Source of the DNA: Citreicoccus inhibens | GTDB taxonomy: Bacteria; Myxococcota; Myxococcia; Myxococcales; Myxococcaceae | NCBI RefSeq assembly: GCF_019039035.1 | Contig: NZ_JAHNZT010000019.1 | Span: 1 to 64,000, forward strand | Direction of reading: 5' to 3' | DNA: 64,000 nucleotides | Shown here: positions 51,783-61,364 of the stretch, in pieces | Position numbering within the stretch: position 1 is the stretch's first letter | Layout: every line of letters starts with the position of its first letter | The notes under the pieces: model-generated | The model's input: only the letters and a program-made list of their open reading frames with translations | What the model was told of the DNA's origin: nothing | The model's database searches: none | Made by a program: the position numbers and the translations under genes

Positions 51783-52769
51783 TCAGGCTCCCTCGCGGTA
51801 CAGGACCTTCTTCACGGCCGCGATGATCTTGGGCGCGTCCGGCTGGGTCGCGTTCTCCAGGTTCGCCGCATAGGACATGTTCACGTCGAGCCCCGTCACG
51901 CGCGCGACGGGCGCATCCAGGTCGTCGAACGCCTTCGACTGGATGAGGTCCACCACGGACGCTCCGATGCCGGCGAGGGCCCAGCCCTCCTCGCAGATGA
52001 CGGCGCGGTTCGTCTTGCGCACGCTCGCGAGAATGGCCTCCTCGTCCAGCGGACGCAGCGTGCGCAGGTCGAGCACCTCCACGCTGATGCCCTCCTTCGC
52101 CAGCGCCTCGGCCGCCTCCATGCAGAAGTAGTACATGCGGCTCCACGTGATGAGCGTGACATCCGTGCCCTCACGCTTCACGTCCGCCTTGCCAATCGGG
52201 ACGATGTGCTCGCCCTCGGGCACCTCGCCCTTCACGGCGTACAGGCGCTCGCCCTCGAACATGATGACCGGGTTCTCGTCCCGGATGGCCGACTTGAGCA
52301 GGCCCTTGGCGTCCGCCGGCGTGGCCGGCGCAATCACCTTGAGGCCCGGGAAGTGGGCGTAGTTGGCCTCGAGCGCCTGGCTGTGCTGGCTGGAGAGCCG
52401 GCCGCCCGCGCCACCCGGACCGCGGAACACGATGGGGCAGCGCAGCTGGCCACCGCTCATGTGCCGCAGCTTCGCGGCGTTGTTGACGATCTGATCCATC
52501 GCCAGGATGGCGAAGTTCCAGGTCATCATCTCCACCACCGGGCGCAGGCCCACCATGGCGGCGCCCGCGCTCATTCCGGCGAAGCCCAGCTCGGAGATGG
52601 GCGCATCGATGATGCGCGCGCTCCCGAACCGGTCCAGCAATCCCTGCGACACCTTGAAGGCGCCGTTGTAGCGACCCACCTCTTCCCCAATCAGGAAGAC
52701 ATTGGCGTCGCGCTCCATCTCCTCGGCGAGGGCCTGATTCAGGGCCTCGCGATACATCAACTCGGGCAT
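51783..52769 (-). CDS. pdhB: pyruvate dehydrogenase E1 component beta subunit
   Basis: The 328-residue E1-beta subunit pairs with PdhA to decarboxylate pyruvate with thiamine diphosphate. Motifs are YREALNQALAEEMERD, FLIGEEVGRYNGAFKVSQGL (cofactor-side Glu), DAPISELGFAGMSAGAAM and the C-terminal DLRTLRPLDEEAI. It starts at ATG 52769 and ends 5 bases before pdhC. The acetoin and branched-chain dehydrogenase families are related, but the neighbouring subunits favour pyruvate. Confidence 0.94.
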   Translation of the reverse strand: MPELMYREALNQALAEEMERDANVFLIGEEVGRYNGAFKVSQGLLDRFGSARIIDAPISELGFAGMSAGAAMVGLRPVVEMMTWNFAILAMDQIVNNAAKLRHMSGGQLRCPIVFRGPGGAGGRLSSQHSQALEANYAHFPGLKVIAPATPADAKGLLKSAIRDENPVIMFEGERLYAVKGEVPEGEHIVPIGKADVKREGTDVTLITWSRMYYFCMEAAEALAKEGISVEVLDLRTLRPLDEEAILASVRKTNRAVICEEGWALAGIGASVVDLIQSKAFDDLDAPVARVTGLDVNMSYAANLENATQPDAPKIIAAVKKVLYREGA

Positions 52770-52820
52770 CGTCGGCTCCGACTCGAACTCGAAAGGGTTG
52801 TGCTTGGAAGTCCGCGGGCG

Positions 52821-53945
52821 CTAGCGAATCAGCCCGGCCTTCCGGTCCGCCTGCTCGGCCTGCTCGCGCGGCTCGAGGTCCCACGTCACCTTGAGCTCCT
52901 GGCCGCTCGGGTACGAGGGCCACTGGGTGACCTTCACGCCCAGCACGCGCTCACGCGGGCGGACGTCCTCCTCCCCCGGCTCCACGATGGTGTCGCGCCA
53001 CAGCTCATCCAGGCTCGGCTCGGGCGACTCGTCCGCGAACTTCACGGCCGCGTCCACCACCGCCTTCTCCGCGTCCTCGATGGCCTCGAAGTCCGCGTCC
53101 GTCGCCAGCTTCTGCGCGAGGATGTACGCGCGCAGCTTGGGCAGCGGATCATTCTTCCGCTCGTCCTCCACCTCCTGCTTGGTCCGGTAGTTGGCCGGAT
53201 CCGCCATGGAGTGGCCGCGGAAGCGGTACGTGTTCGCCTCGAGCAGCACCGGGCCGTTGCCCGCGCGGCAGTACGCGGCGGCGTCCTTCACCGCGTCGTA
53301 CATCTTCAGCACGTCCATGCCGTCCACGGCCGCGCCGCGGATGCCATAGGCGCTCGCGCGCTTGTGGATCTCCGGCACCGCGGACGTGCGCGCGATGGCC
53401 GTGCCCATGCCGTAGCGGTTGTTCTCGCAGATGTAGATGACCGGCAGCTTCCACTTGGCCGCCATGTTGAGCGTCTCGTGGAAGGCGCCCTGGTTGGCCG
53501 CCGCGTCCCCGAAGAAGCACACCGTGACGCGGTCCTCGTTGCGGTAGCGGCTGGCGAACGCCATGCCGGCCGCCAGCGGAATCTGCCCGCCCACGATGCC
53601 GTAGCCGCCGTAGAAGTGGTGCTCGATGTCGAAGATGTGCATCGAGCCGCCCTTGCCCTTGCTGTAGCCGGTGCCCCGGCCGAACAGCTCCGCCATCACC
53701 ATGCCCGCGTCGCTGCCACGTGCCAGCGGCTGGCCGTGATCGCGATAGGCGGACAGCATGTAGTCATCCGATCGGATGGCTTCGTTGGCGCCCACCGCCA
53801 CCGCCTCCTGACCGATGTAGAGGTGACAGAAGCCGGCAATCTTCCCCAGGCCGTACTGCTGGCCCGCGCGCTCCTCGAAGCGGCGGAGAAGGTACATCTT
53901 CCGGTACATCGTCAACAGCTGCTCTTTCGAGTACGCGCTGGCCAC
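52821..53945 (-). CDS. pdhA: pyruvate dehydrogenase E1 component alpha subunit
   Basis: The 374-residue E1-alpha has the thiamine-diphosphate motif from GDAAANQG (146-153) to the CENN end (173-176), and the loop segment RFRGHSMADPANYR near residue 240. The opening LLRRFEERAGQQYGLGKIAGFCHLYIGQEAV is typical of the alpha subunit. The start is a GTG at 53945 with GGAGG upstream. The last ~60 residues (DTIVEPGEEDVRPRERVLGVK onward) extend beyond the usual E1-alpha end. First gene of pdhA-pdhB-pdhC. Confidence 0.95.
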   Translation of the reverse strand: MASAYSKEQLLTMYRKMYLLRRFEERAGQQYGLGKIAGFCHLYIGQEAVAVGANEAIRSDDYMLSAYRDHGQPLARGSDAGMVMAELFGRGTGYSKGKGGSMHIFDIEHHFYGGYGIVGGQIPLAAGMAFASRYRNEDRVTVCFFGDAAANQGAFHETLNMAAKWKLPVIYICENNRYGMGTAIARTSAVPEIHKRASAYGIRGAAVDGMDVLKMYDAVKDAAAYCRAGNGPVLLEANTYRFRGHSMADPANYRTKQEVEDERKNDPLPKLRAYILAQKLATDADFEAIEDAEKAVVDAAVKFADESPEPSLDELWRDTIVEPGEEDVRPRERVLGVKVTQWPSYPSGQELKVTWDLEPREQAEQADRKAGLIR

Positions 53946-54085
53946 CGCGGCATGCCTCCGTCTGGGCCGTCCGCGCCTTGGGGGCTCTGGACGGCAAACG
54001 CCGAGCGCCTCATAGCGCGCGGACCTGGGACTTCAAAGCCTTTCAGAACCTCGCCGCACTGCGACTGTCATTCAGGCGCGGTGCG

Positions 54086-54835
54086 TCACGCGCCGAGCGC
54101 GAAATGAGGCACGGACACGATGCCATCCAGCAGCGTCACGGGCCTGCCCGAGTGGTCGGTAGCCAGATGGATGACCAAGGCGTCGGGGAACTTGCGCCGG
54201 TAGTCATTGGCATGGGTTGGCTCGTTGTCGAACGCGGCCACCACGGTGCCCATCCGCCCCAGTCGCGCGTGGGCCTCGCGCTTGAACGCGTCATCGTCCT
54301 CCTGCAACGTGGGCTTCATCAGCAGGTGGATGCCTTGCGCCTCGCGGGGTGTCACCAACCCGCAACGGGTCATGCACGCCACGGTGCCCTCGCGCATGCC
54401 CTCGTGGCGTCCGGTGACGTAGGCGAGCTGCGCGCCGGTGCCCACGACGGCGTGGGTGAACTCCGCGGCGCCCTCGATGGCCTCGTCGTCCGCGCAGTAG
54501 CCACTGGTGAAGAAGCGCTCCTGCCAGAAGCGACGCGCCTCGCTGAAGTGCGCCTCGATGTCCGCTTCGCCCAGGCCACACGCCCGCATGGCGGCGCGCA
54601 TGTCCCAGCCGGTGTCCCAGTGGTGCGGTGCGCACGCGGTGAGCGCGCCAAGCCCGCGCGCGGCGCCGTACTCGCGCAGGATGCGCGCCTGCCGGGGCCG
54701 ATTGTCGAAGAGGGTGGAGTCCAGGTCGAACGCGAGCACCGCCTGGCTGCTCAGCGAGCGAGCGCGCTCGAGGATGGCCCGGAGGGAGTCGCGCCAGTCG
54801 TCGCGCACGCGCTTCTTGAAGTCGTCGTCTGCCAT
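54086..54835 (-). CDS. HAD-superfamily hydrolase
   Basis: 249 residues from ATG 54835 (MADDDFKKRV). HAD motif I is LAFDLDSTLFDN, a possible motif II is YVTGRHEG, and VAAFDNEPTHANDYRRKFP fits motif IV. A helical insert between motifs I and II forms a cap. The substrate is unknown. An in-frame ATG at 54853 would add six residues. It lies between the pdh operon and a membrane-protein gene on the same strand. Confidence 0.85.
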   Translation of the reverse strand: MADDDFKKRVRDDWRDSLRAILERARSLSSQAVLAFDLDSTLFDNRPRQARILREYGAARGLGALTACAPHHWDTGWDMRAAMRACGLGEADIEAHFSEARRFWQERFFTSGYCADDEAIEGAAEFTHAVVGTGAQLAYVTGRHEGMREGTVACMTRCGLVTPREAQGIHLLMKPTLQEDDDAFKREAHARLGRMGTVVAAFDNEPTHANDYRRKFPDALVIHLATDHSGRPVTLLDGIVSVPHFALGA

Positions 54836-54887
54836 GAGCGCCGGAAGATACATGCGCGCGTCACGGGCTCGACACCGAAAGTGCCCG

Positions 54888-56465
54888 TCAGGCGGCCGGC
54901 TGACAGGCCCCGGTCCCGGCGGGCGCGTCCGGCGCTCCCGGCGACGGATAGGTCTGCATGCGCTGGATGCCATTGCGATCCAGCACCAGCCGCACGAGCT
55001 GCGAGGACTCCTTGCGGCCCCCGGCCTCCTCCACCGTGAAGCGGAACACCAGGTCCACCGCGTAGCGCTTGGCGCCCCGGATGCGGCCCACCGAGAAGTC
55101 CTCCAGGTCCACGTACTCGAGCGCGAACTCCGGCTCGTCCATGTCCCGCAGGAAGCGCTCCACGTTGAGGCGCAGGATGTCCGTCACGCCCGTCAGTCCC
55201 CGCTCGCTGCGCGGCAGGAGGCGCGCATCCAGCACGATGCGCTTCTGGTAGCGGATGACCATCTCCGACAGCTCGCCCTGCGACACGGTGGTGAAGTCGT
55301 CGTGCAGCCGCAGCGACGTCACCTGCGGCGGAACCTTCACCGCGCCGCCGTAGTCCACGCGCTCCTCGCACGTGCCAATGGTCCGCGCCGTCACCGGATC
55401 CACCAGGTCCGTGGTGCGGTCATACAAGTGGGTCGCGGCCACGCGGCTGAAGATGCGGCGCAGCCCTTCCTTGATGCGATCCTTCATCATGTAGCCGACG
55501 ACGGCGATGAGGAAGAAGTTGAGGCTGGCCTGCGTGAAGCGCACCTGGGCCCAGAAGGCCACCGCGGTGGCGAACGCCATGGCCACGCCCGCCGCGAGCG
55601 CGAAGAGGACCTCCTCCCAACCCTGCCGCTTCTGCTTGCGACGCGCGGAGAGGAACAGGACGTTCATGCAGAACTTCTTCAGGAAGCCCAGCCGCTGCAT
55701 GTACTCCTCGTTGTCCCCGGTGGGACTGAGGACGCTGCGCAGCCGGTGCTCCTTGCGGTACGACTCCTCGCGCAGCACCGCGTCCATCAACCCCTTGCGC
55801 AAGGTCAGCCACTGACTCGAGCGCGGCAGCGCCCCCATGTCCGCCACCGCGCGGCGGAAGAACTGCTCCACGAGCAGGCTCACGTACTCGTCCACCAGCC
55901 GCAGCGACGCGCGCGTCTTCTCCGTCAGCCGCAGCTCGCCCACGGCGCGCAGCCACGCGCGGAAGCGCTCCAGCACGCGGGCCATGCCGTCGCCCGCCAC
56001 GAGCACCACTTCCTCCAACTCGCTGCGCGCGGCGTCGACGTCCTTCTTCCCATCGCAGCGAGACTCCACCGTGGTGGCGAAGCGCCGCAGCGCCCCGCGC
56101 AGCACGCAGGAGAACAGCTTGGCGTGGTAGACGACGTCCACCTCGGTGCCCAGCCCCGTGCGCAGCCACGCCTCCAGCCACACGAGCGGCGAGCCGTCTG
56201 ACGTCAGCAGCTCCGCCAGCCCCATCACCGGCGTCTTGAACCGCACGTAGTTGTGGATGTCCGCGTAGAAGTCCGCGCGCGGGTACGTCTCCGCGTCGAT
56301 GTTCAGACTCGACGGCAGGAAGAGATACGACTCCACCAGATATCGGGTCTCGTCCGTCCCCGCCGGCTGGTACTCGAGCTTGATCTCGAACTGCTTCCGG
56401 TCATGGACGTCGAACCGGCTGATGAGTGCTTCGGGGACCTGGGACACGCCGCCACTGTACGTCAC
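54888..56465 (-). CDS. large membrane protein of unknown function
   Basis: The 525-residue protein has no recognised catalytic motif. It is mostly soluble, with a charged N-terminal region (about 1-270). Two adjacent hydrophobic helices are at about 290-340 (VLFALAAGVAMAFATAVAFWAQV and LNFFLIAVVGYMMKD). A C-terminal region of about 180 residues includes RYQKRIVLDARLLPRSERGLTGVTDILRLNVERFLRDMDEPE. The start is a GTG at 56465, and GTG 56447 is an alternative. I cannot assign a function. It probably sits in the inner membrane with both ends on the same side. Confidence 0.75.
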   Translation of the reverse strand: MTYSGGVSQVPEALISRFDVHDRKQFEIKLEYQPAGTDETRYLVESYLFLPSSLNIDAETYPRADFYADIHNYVRFKTPVMGLAELLTSDGSPLVWLEAWLRTGLGTEVDVVYHAKLFSCVLRGALRRFATTVESRCDGKKDVDAARSELEEVVLVAGDGMARVLERFRAWLRAVGELRLTEKTRASLRLVDEYVSLLVEQFFRRAVADMGALPRSSQWLTLRKGLMDAVLREESYRKEHRLRSVLSPTGDNEEYMQRLGFLKKFCMNVLFLSARRKQKRQGWEEVLFALAAGVAMAFATAVAFWAQVRFTQASLNFFLIAVVGYMMKDRIKEGLRRIFSRVAATHLYDRTTDLVDPVTARTIGTCEERVDYGGAVKVPPQVTSLRLHDDFTTVSQGELSEMVIRYQKRIVLDARLLPRSERGLTGVTDILRLNVERFLRDMDEPEFALEYVDLEDFSVGRIRGAKRYAVDLVFRFTVEEAGGRKESSQLVRLVLDRNGIQRMQTYPSPGAPDAPAGTGACQPAA

Positions 56466-56531
56466 GCGGCTGTCACATAGGGAGCCACCTGTCCCCCGAG
56501 GCCGGGGGACGTCGGAGAAACCACGCGGCCC

Positions 56532-57989
56532 TCAGCCCTCGGTGCCAGTCCGCTTCGGGGCCCCGGCGGCCGGCGCCGAAGATAGTTGGGGCACCGACCG
56601 AGGCTGAGGCTTTGCGTTCCACACCCGCGTGGCGAGCACGAGCCCCACCACCGCCAGGGGCAGCATGGCCACGGGCCAGGGCATCCAGTTGGCGGCGACC
56701 TTCATGTCCGCGCCCGTGGGGAGGATGGCCCCGTAGACGAGCGCGTGGATGGCCGTGCCGGCGTACACCGCGCCGTCGATGATGCCCACCACCACGCCCG
56801 CGTTCTTCTTGCCGCCAAAGTCCATGGTGGCCGTGCCGGACAGCATGCCGTGCACGCCGATGACGCACAGGGACATGAACACCACGGCCCAACCCGTGCC
56901 CGTGGTGCCGAGCAGGAACACCGCCGCCACCGCGCCCGCGAGCAGTCCGGCATAGAGCACCGCGGACACGGGCCCGCGGCGTGAGTCGAACACCCGGTCG
57001 CTGATGACCCCCGCGAACATGCCGCCGAGGATGCCGGCCACGCACGAGAGCATGCCCCAGTTGGACGCGACGAACTCGCCGCCCACGCCCACCGCCTTGG
57101 CGTACTTGGGATACCACTGCATCACCGCGTTGCGCAGGAAGCCGCTGCAGAACTCCACGCAGAGGATGACGAGGATGGTGCGGTTGGTGAGCATCTTCTT
57201 GAAGATGGCGACCACCCCCAGGGCCGGCCCCGTGTCACCGCTGGAGGCATCCGCCGTGTCGAAGTCCTTGAACCCGGCCTCGCCAGGCGTGTCGACGATG
57301 GTGAAGCTGTCGAGCAATACGAAGGCGGCGAGCAACACGGCCGGCACGTAGAACACCCAGTACACCGGCGCCGCGTTCGCGATGAACTTGCTCCAGTCGA
57401 ACGCGAAGTAGAGGCCCAGGGAGATGAGGATGCCGAACACGCCGCCCAACTGCCCGCGCTCCCGCACGTGGAACCACGAGGCGTTCACCTTGACGATGGA
57501 GACGGCGCCAAAGCTCTGGAAATACATGTTGATGGCGTAGAGCACGGACAGCCACGCCACGATGCCTCCCGGCGGCGCCCACCCACGCTCGAGCACCGCG
57601 TACACCACTTCCCCCATGAGGATGTTGGCCACCGCCGAGCCACCCGCGGACAGCAGGATGGTGAAGCGGCCGCCAAGCTTGTCCGTCAGCGGGCCATTGA
57701 CGAGGAAGGCCACGCCGTAGACGAGCGTCCCCCAGAAGAAGATGGTGGCGAAGTCCGCGTTGGAGGTCTGCTTCCCCATGGCGCTCGTCGCCTCGTTGAC
57801 GTTGTAGCGCCCCATGTAGAGGAACGCGTACGTCATCCCCAACGGGAACCAATTGAGGAAGCGCCGGCGCAGGAACCGCGGCGAGTGCCCCAGGTCCACG
57901 CGGGGAAGCCGTGTGAGCACCAGGGCAATGGCCCCGAGCAGGATGACGATCGGCAGGAGCTGGGCCAGCCACGGGGGCAACGACGACAT
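56532..57989 (-). CDS. MFS transporter of the organophosphate:phosphate antiporter type (GlpT/UhpT-like)
   Basis: The 485-residue protein has about 12 membrane helices. The GlpT/UhpT-like N-terminal helix contains the conserved RYNVNEAT segment, and the loop after helix 2/3 has GPLTDKLGGR. Near helix 11, GGKKNAGVVVGIIDGAVYAGTAI resembles the signature of organophosphate antiporters. An extra helix precedes the core. These carriers exchange phosphorylated sugars or glycerol-3-phosphate for phosphate. The substrate here is not specified. GAGGTT lies before ATG 57989. Confidence 0.87.
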   Translation of the reverse strand: MSSLPPWLAQLLPIVILLGAIALVLTRLPRVDLGHSPRFLRRRFLNWFPLGMTYAFLYMGRYNVNEATSAMGKQTSNADFATIFFWGTLVYGVAFLVNGPLTDKLGGRFTILLSAGGSAVANILMGEVVYAVLERGWAPPGGIVAWLSVLYAINMYFQSFGAVSIVKVNASWFHVRERGQLGGVFGILISLGLYFAFDWSKFIANAAPVYWVFYVPAVLLAAFVLLDSFTIVDTPGEAGFKDFDTADASSGDTGPALGVVAIFKKMLTNRTILVILCVEFCSGFLRNAVMQWYPKYAKAVGVGGEFVASNWGMLSCVAGILGGMFAGVISDRVFDSRRGPVSAVLYAGLLAGAVAAVFLLGTTGTGWAVVFMSLCVIGVHGMLSGTATMDFGGKKNAGVVVGIIDGAVYAGTAIHALVYGAILPTGADMKVAANWMPWPVAMLPLAVVGLVLATRVWNAKPQPRSVPQLSSAPAAGAPKRTGTEG

Positions 57990-58066
57990 GCAGCAACCTC
58001 GTCAAAGGAAGAGAAGGCGGGGCGCACCCTACCCCGTCTGTCTCCCTCCGGAAACCCGCGCGCGCG

Positions 58067-58747
58067 TCACGACAGGATGGCGAGCAGCCGCGTGAGGGAC
58101 ACCTCGGTCTTGGCATCCGCGATGTCTCCGCGCCGGCAGGCCTCCAACACCTCGTGGAGGGGTCGCCACCGCAGATGGGTCCCTTCCTCTAGAGGAGAGC
58201 CGTCGCCTTCCGGCTCGCCCGCCGGCACGCCCGTCACGTCCACCGCCGCCGGGAAGACCTTCTCGGACAAGATGCCCGGCGCGAGGAAGAACGCGCCGCC
58301 CAACAACTGGATGTCCTCGGGGCGCACCGCGTAGCCCGCCTCCTCCCGGACCTCCTCCGACGCACGGCGTCGCAATCCCTCCTCCCCCTTGTCTTCGGGC
58401 TCGAGCAGGCCCGCGACAATCTCCTCCACGCGCAGATAGCTCACCCCGTCGGGGACCGTCATGGAGGCGGTCTGCTCCCGCCGGAAGTACGCGGCGGGGC
58501 GCAGGTTCATCCGCGTGAGGACCTCCAGCCCCCCGGTGTCACCGCGCCGGTAGACCAGCACCGACACGGCATCCAGCCGCGGGCGGTCCACCACGTCCAC
58601 CCGATACACCGGGGAGGAGGACCCATCCGCGCGCCGGTTGCGGCAGCGCAGCCGCCGCACTCGCAGGAAGCCCTCGTCGCAGCGCGCCGTGGATGAGAAA
58701 TCCTCGATGATCTCGATATCAGTCACATTGGAACTACTGGGCCGCAT
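58067..58747 (-). CDS. Nudix hydrolase
   Basis: The 226-residue protein has the Nudix box within GLLEPEDKGEEGLRRRASEEVREEAGY (about 118-144), which contains the REEAGY core and the catalytic glutamates. The fold and preceding beta strands resemble ADP-ribose pyrophosphatase-type enzymes that hydrolyse nucleoside diphosphates linked to a moiety. The precise substrate is unknown. It starts at ATG 58747, about 135 bases from the divergent lipoprotein gene. Confidence 0.9.
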   Translation of the reverse strand: MRPSSSNVTDIEIIEDFSSTARCDEGFLRVRRLRCRNRRADGSSSPVYRVDVVDRPRLDAVSVLVYRRGDTGGLEVLTRMNLRPAAYFRREQTASMTVPDGVSYLRVEEIVAGLLEPEDKGEEGLRRRASEEVREEAGYAVRPEDIQLLGGAFFLAPGILSEKVFPAAVDVTGVPAGEPEGDGSPLEEGTHLRWRPLHEVLEACRRGDIADAKTEVSLTRLLAILS

Positions 58748-58867
58748 GTCTGCCTGCTCCCGAAATTGATGCGATGTGGCGGGGTGTCATGGCGGCGTTG
58801 CTTGCCCATGCCCCCATGATCCCGTACCTTGCGCCGTCTTCTAGCGGTCACTCCCCCGAAATCGCCT

Positions 58868-58879
58868 TACGGATCCGTA
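58868..58879. promoter_or_regulatory. 12-bp perfect palindrome before the nucleotidase-like gene
   Basis: TACGGATCCGTA lies 4 bases before ATG 58884, where a ribosome-binding site would be expected and none is seen. It could be an operator for a dimeric repressor or a small structure limiting translation. Confidence 0.35.
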
Positions 58880-58883
58880 TCGA

Positions 58884-61364
58884 ATGCGTCGCGCACTGCT
58901 CGGCCTTTTCTGCGCCCTGGCCACCGCCTCGTGCATGCCGGTGTTGGAGGGACAGGACTACCACCTCGAAGGTCAGGAGGTGCGCCTGACCATCCTGCAT
59001 ACCTCTGACATCCACTCCCGCATCATCCCGTACGACTTCACGCCCCTGAAGACGGACCAGGACCTGGGCCTCGTCCCGGAGGCCGGTCCGTTCGGCGGCG
59101 CGGCGCGCATGGCGGGTATCCTCAAGCGAGAGCGCACCAAGGGCGACCGCATCCTCCACCTGGACTCGGGCGACTGCTTCCAGGGCGCGCCCATCTTCAA
59201 CGTGAACACGGGCGAGGTGGAGTTCCGCTTCCTGTCCCGGATGCACGCGGACGCGGCCGTGGTGGGCAACCACGAGTTCGACGCGGGCGCGCTGAACTTC
59301 GTCCAGAAGGCGCGGGACTTCGCCACCTTCCCGCTGCTCGCCGCCAACTACAAGTGGGATGACTGGAAGCAGTTGGACAACAACCAGGCTGAGCTCGTCA
59401 CCTCGCCCTACACCCTCAAGGTGATCAAGGGCGTGCGCGTGGGCGTCATCGGCATGGCGAACATCTCCTCGCTCAACTCCATCGTCGAGGGTGGCAACAG
59501 CCTGCAAGCCACCCCGCTGGAGCAGAACGAGGCGGCGCGCGCCTATGTGGAGCTGCTGCGCCCCGTCACGGACCTCCTGGTGGTGGTCAGCCACCTGGGC
59601 CTCACCGAGGACCAGGACCTCATCCAGGGCTACGAGGCCTATTACGAGTACGGGAAGATCACGAACTTCCTCGAGCGCCCCACCGACAAGTGGACCGTGC
59701 TCGAGTGGTTCGGCCCGGAAGGTGACCCCAAGTCGGTGGTGCGCGTGCACATCCCCGGCGTCAGCGGCCTGGACGTGGTGCTCGGCGGCCACCTGCACGT
59801 GGTGCTCAACCCGCCCCAGCTCATCGCGGACCCGAGCGGCCGCAAGGTCGTCCTGTCGCACTCGGGCGCGTTCGCCAAGTACGTGGGCCGCCTGGACCTG
59901 GTCGTGAAGATGCCGGAAGTGCTCGGCCAGGGCGAGGGCGCCGAGGTCATCAGCGAGGACTACCAGGTGTTCCCCCTGGACGCGCTCTGGTGCAACGAGG
60001 CCATGCGCAAGTACCGCTTCGATCCGCGCATCTTCTGGGAGGCCGGCAAGTTCATCCAGGCCCCCGGCGTGCGCGAGGCCATCGAGCAGTGCCGTCAGAA
60101 GGAGGACGCGGAGACCACGGACCTGCTGGTGCCCTACATCCTGGGCATGGACTTCAACCTCCAGCTCACGTCCATCTTCTCCTACGCCCCCAAGGACGTG
60201 CAGCGCCGCAACACCTCCACGGGCGGTGACTCGCCGCTGGGCAACATCGCCGCGGACTCCATGCGCAAGCGCAAGCGCGTGGAGGCGGAGGTCGCGCTCA
60301 CCAACTCGCTGGGCATCCGCGACAACTTGTATGCAGGCGTGGTGACCCAGGAGGCGATGTTCAACGTGTTCCCGTTCGAGAACACCATCAACATCATGTA
60401 CCTCTCCGGTCTGGAGATGCAGGAGATGTTCGACTTCGTCGCCGAGCGCTCCTCCGAGCGCGGCTGCGTCAGCCAGGCGCAGATCTCCGGCGCGAAGTTC
60501 ACCATGGACTGCGCCCAGGTGCAGCTCAACGACCTGCGCATCCCCTGCTCCCAGTGCCCCGCCGACAACCGCGAAGGCCATGCCCCGTGGCAGTGTCTGG
60601 AGGACGTGAACGGCGCGCGCTGCTGGGCGCACCCGGCCACGGACATCCAGATCAACGGCAAGGCGCTGGACCCCAACGGCACGTACCGCGTCGCGGTGAA
60701 CGACTACATCGCCAAGGGCGGCTCGGGCTTCACGGTGCTCAAGCGCAACACCACGCGCCAGGAGACGGGCATCAGCCTGCGCGACTCGCTCATCGGGTAC
60801 ATGCAGAACTTCTGCACGTGCGATGACATCAACGCCGGCCACGCGACGCGCGGCGGCGTGGATGGCGCCCAGCCGTGCGGCTCGCTCGTCAACGGCGTGT
60901 GGACCGTGGATGACGCGACCAAGGCGAGCTGCCGCAGGATGCAGGACTTCGAGGACGAGCTGAGTGTGCGCGTGGGGAGCTGCTCTTGCGGCGACCTGCT
61001 CAAGCGCGGCTACGATCCCAAGGGCTGCGGCGCGGAGAACGTCACCACGCCGGAGCAGGCGCAGCAGGCCTGCATGAGCGGCAAGAAGGTGGGCTCGTGC
61101 ACCTGCGGCGAGCTCCAGGGTCGCGACTACAATCCCTCGGGCTGCAACGCGCCGGACATTGGCACGGTGGAGCTGGCCAAGGCCGCTTGCACCACCTCCC
61201 CTGGCCCCTACACCGGCCGGTGCACGTGCCGGGATGTGCTGGCGGGCAACAACCCCACCTGCGGAAACGTGACGCTGCAGCTGCGTAACTTCTGCGAGAA
61301 CCCGACCGCGATGCCCCTCGCGAACGCTCTGGATGACGGCCGCATTGGCCGGAGGGTGAAGTAA
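58884..61364 (+). CDS. 5'-nucleotidase/metallophosphatase family lipoprotein with C-terminal Cys repeats
   Basis: 826 residues. Lipoprotein signal with lipobox ATASC (Cys17). The metallophosphatase domain has HTSDIHSR (Asp42, His44), DSGDCFQG, VVGNHEFDAG and GGHLHVV, the complete dinuclear-metal set. A 5'-nucleotidase C-terminal domain (SPLGNIAADSMRKRKR, VFPFENTINIMYLSG) follows. It should hydrolyse nucleotides or related phosphoesters outside the cell. The last ~150 residues hold at least four short Cys motifs of the form CxC followed by a few residues (CTCDDI, CSCGDL, CTCGEL, CTCRDV), separated by about 30-60 residues, probably disulfide-rich. The stop overlaps the next start (TAATG). Confidence 0.9.
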   Translation: MRRALLGLFCALATASCMPVLEGQDYHLEGQEVRLTILHTSDIHSRIIPYDFTPLKTDQDLGLVPEAGPFGGAARMAGILKRERTKGDRILHLDSGDCFQGAPIFNVNTGEVEFRFLSRMHADAAVVGNHEFDAGALNFVQKARDFATFPLLAANYKWDDWKQLDNNQAELVTSPYTLKVIKGVRVGVIGMANISSLNSIVEGGNSLQATPLEQNEAARAYVELLRPVTDLLVVVSHLGLTEDQDLIQGYEAYYEYGKITNFLERPTDKWTVLEWFGPEGDPKSVVRVHIPGVSGLDVVLGGHLHVVLNPPQLIADPSGRKVVLSHSGAFAKYVGRLDLVVKMPEVLGQGEGAEVISEDYQVFPLDALWCNEAMRKYRFDPRIFWEAGKFIQAPGVREAIEQCRQKEDAETTDLLVPYILGMDFNLQLTSIFSYAPKDVQRRNTSTGGDSPLGNIAADSMRKRKRVEAEVALTNSLGIRDNLYAGVVTQEAMFNVFPFENTINIMYLSGLEMQEMFDFVAERSSERGCVSQAQISGAKFTMDCAQVQLNDLRIPCSQCPADNREGHAPWQCLEDVNGARCWAHPATDIQINGKALDPNGTYRVAVNDYIAKGGSGFTVLKRNTTRQETGISLRDSLIGYMQNFCTCDDINAGHATRGGVDGAQPCGSLVNGVWTVDDATKASCRRMQDFEDELSVRVGSCSCGDLLKRGYDPKGCGAENVTTPEQAQQACMSGKKVGSCTCGELQGRDYNPSGCNAPDIGTVELAKAACTTSPGPYTGRCTCRDVLAGNNPTCGNVTLQLRNFCENPTAMPLANALDDGRIGRRVK

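Noticed and set aside
58848..60842. A 664-codon minus-strand frame opposite the nucleotidase gene
   Set aside because: It is antisense to a gene with a complete metallophosphatase motif set; no domain was recognised in it.
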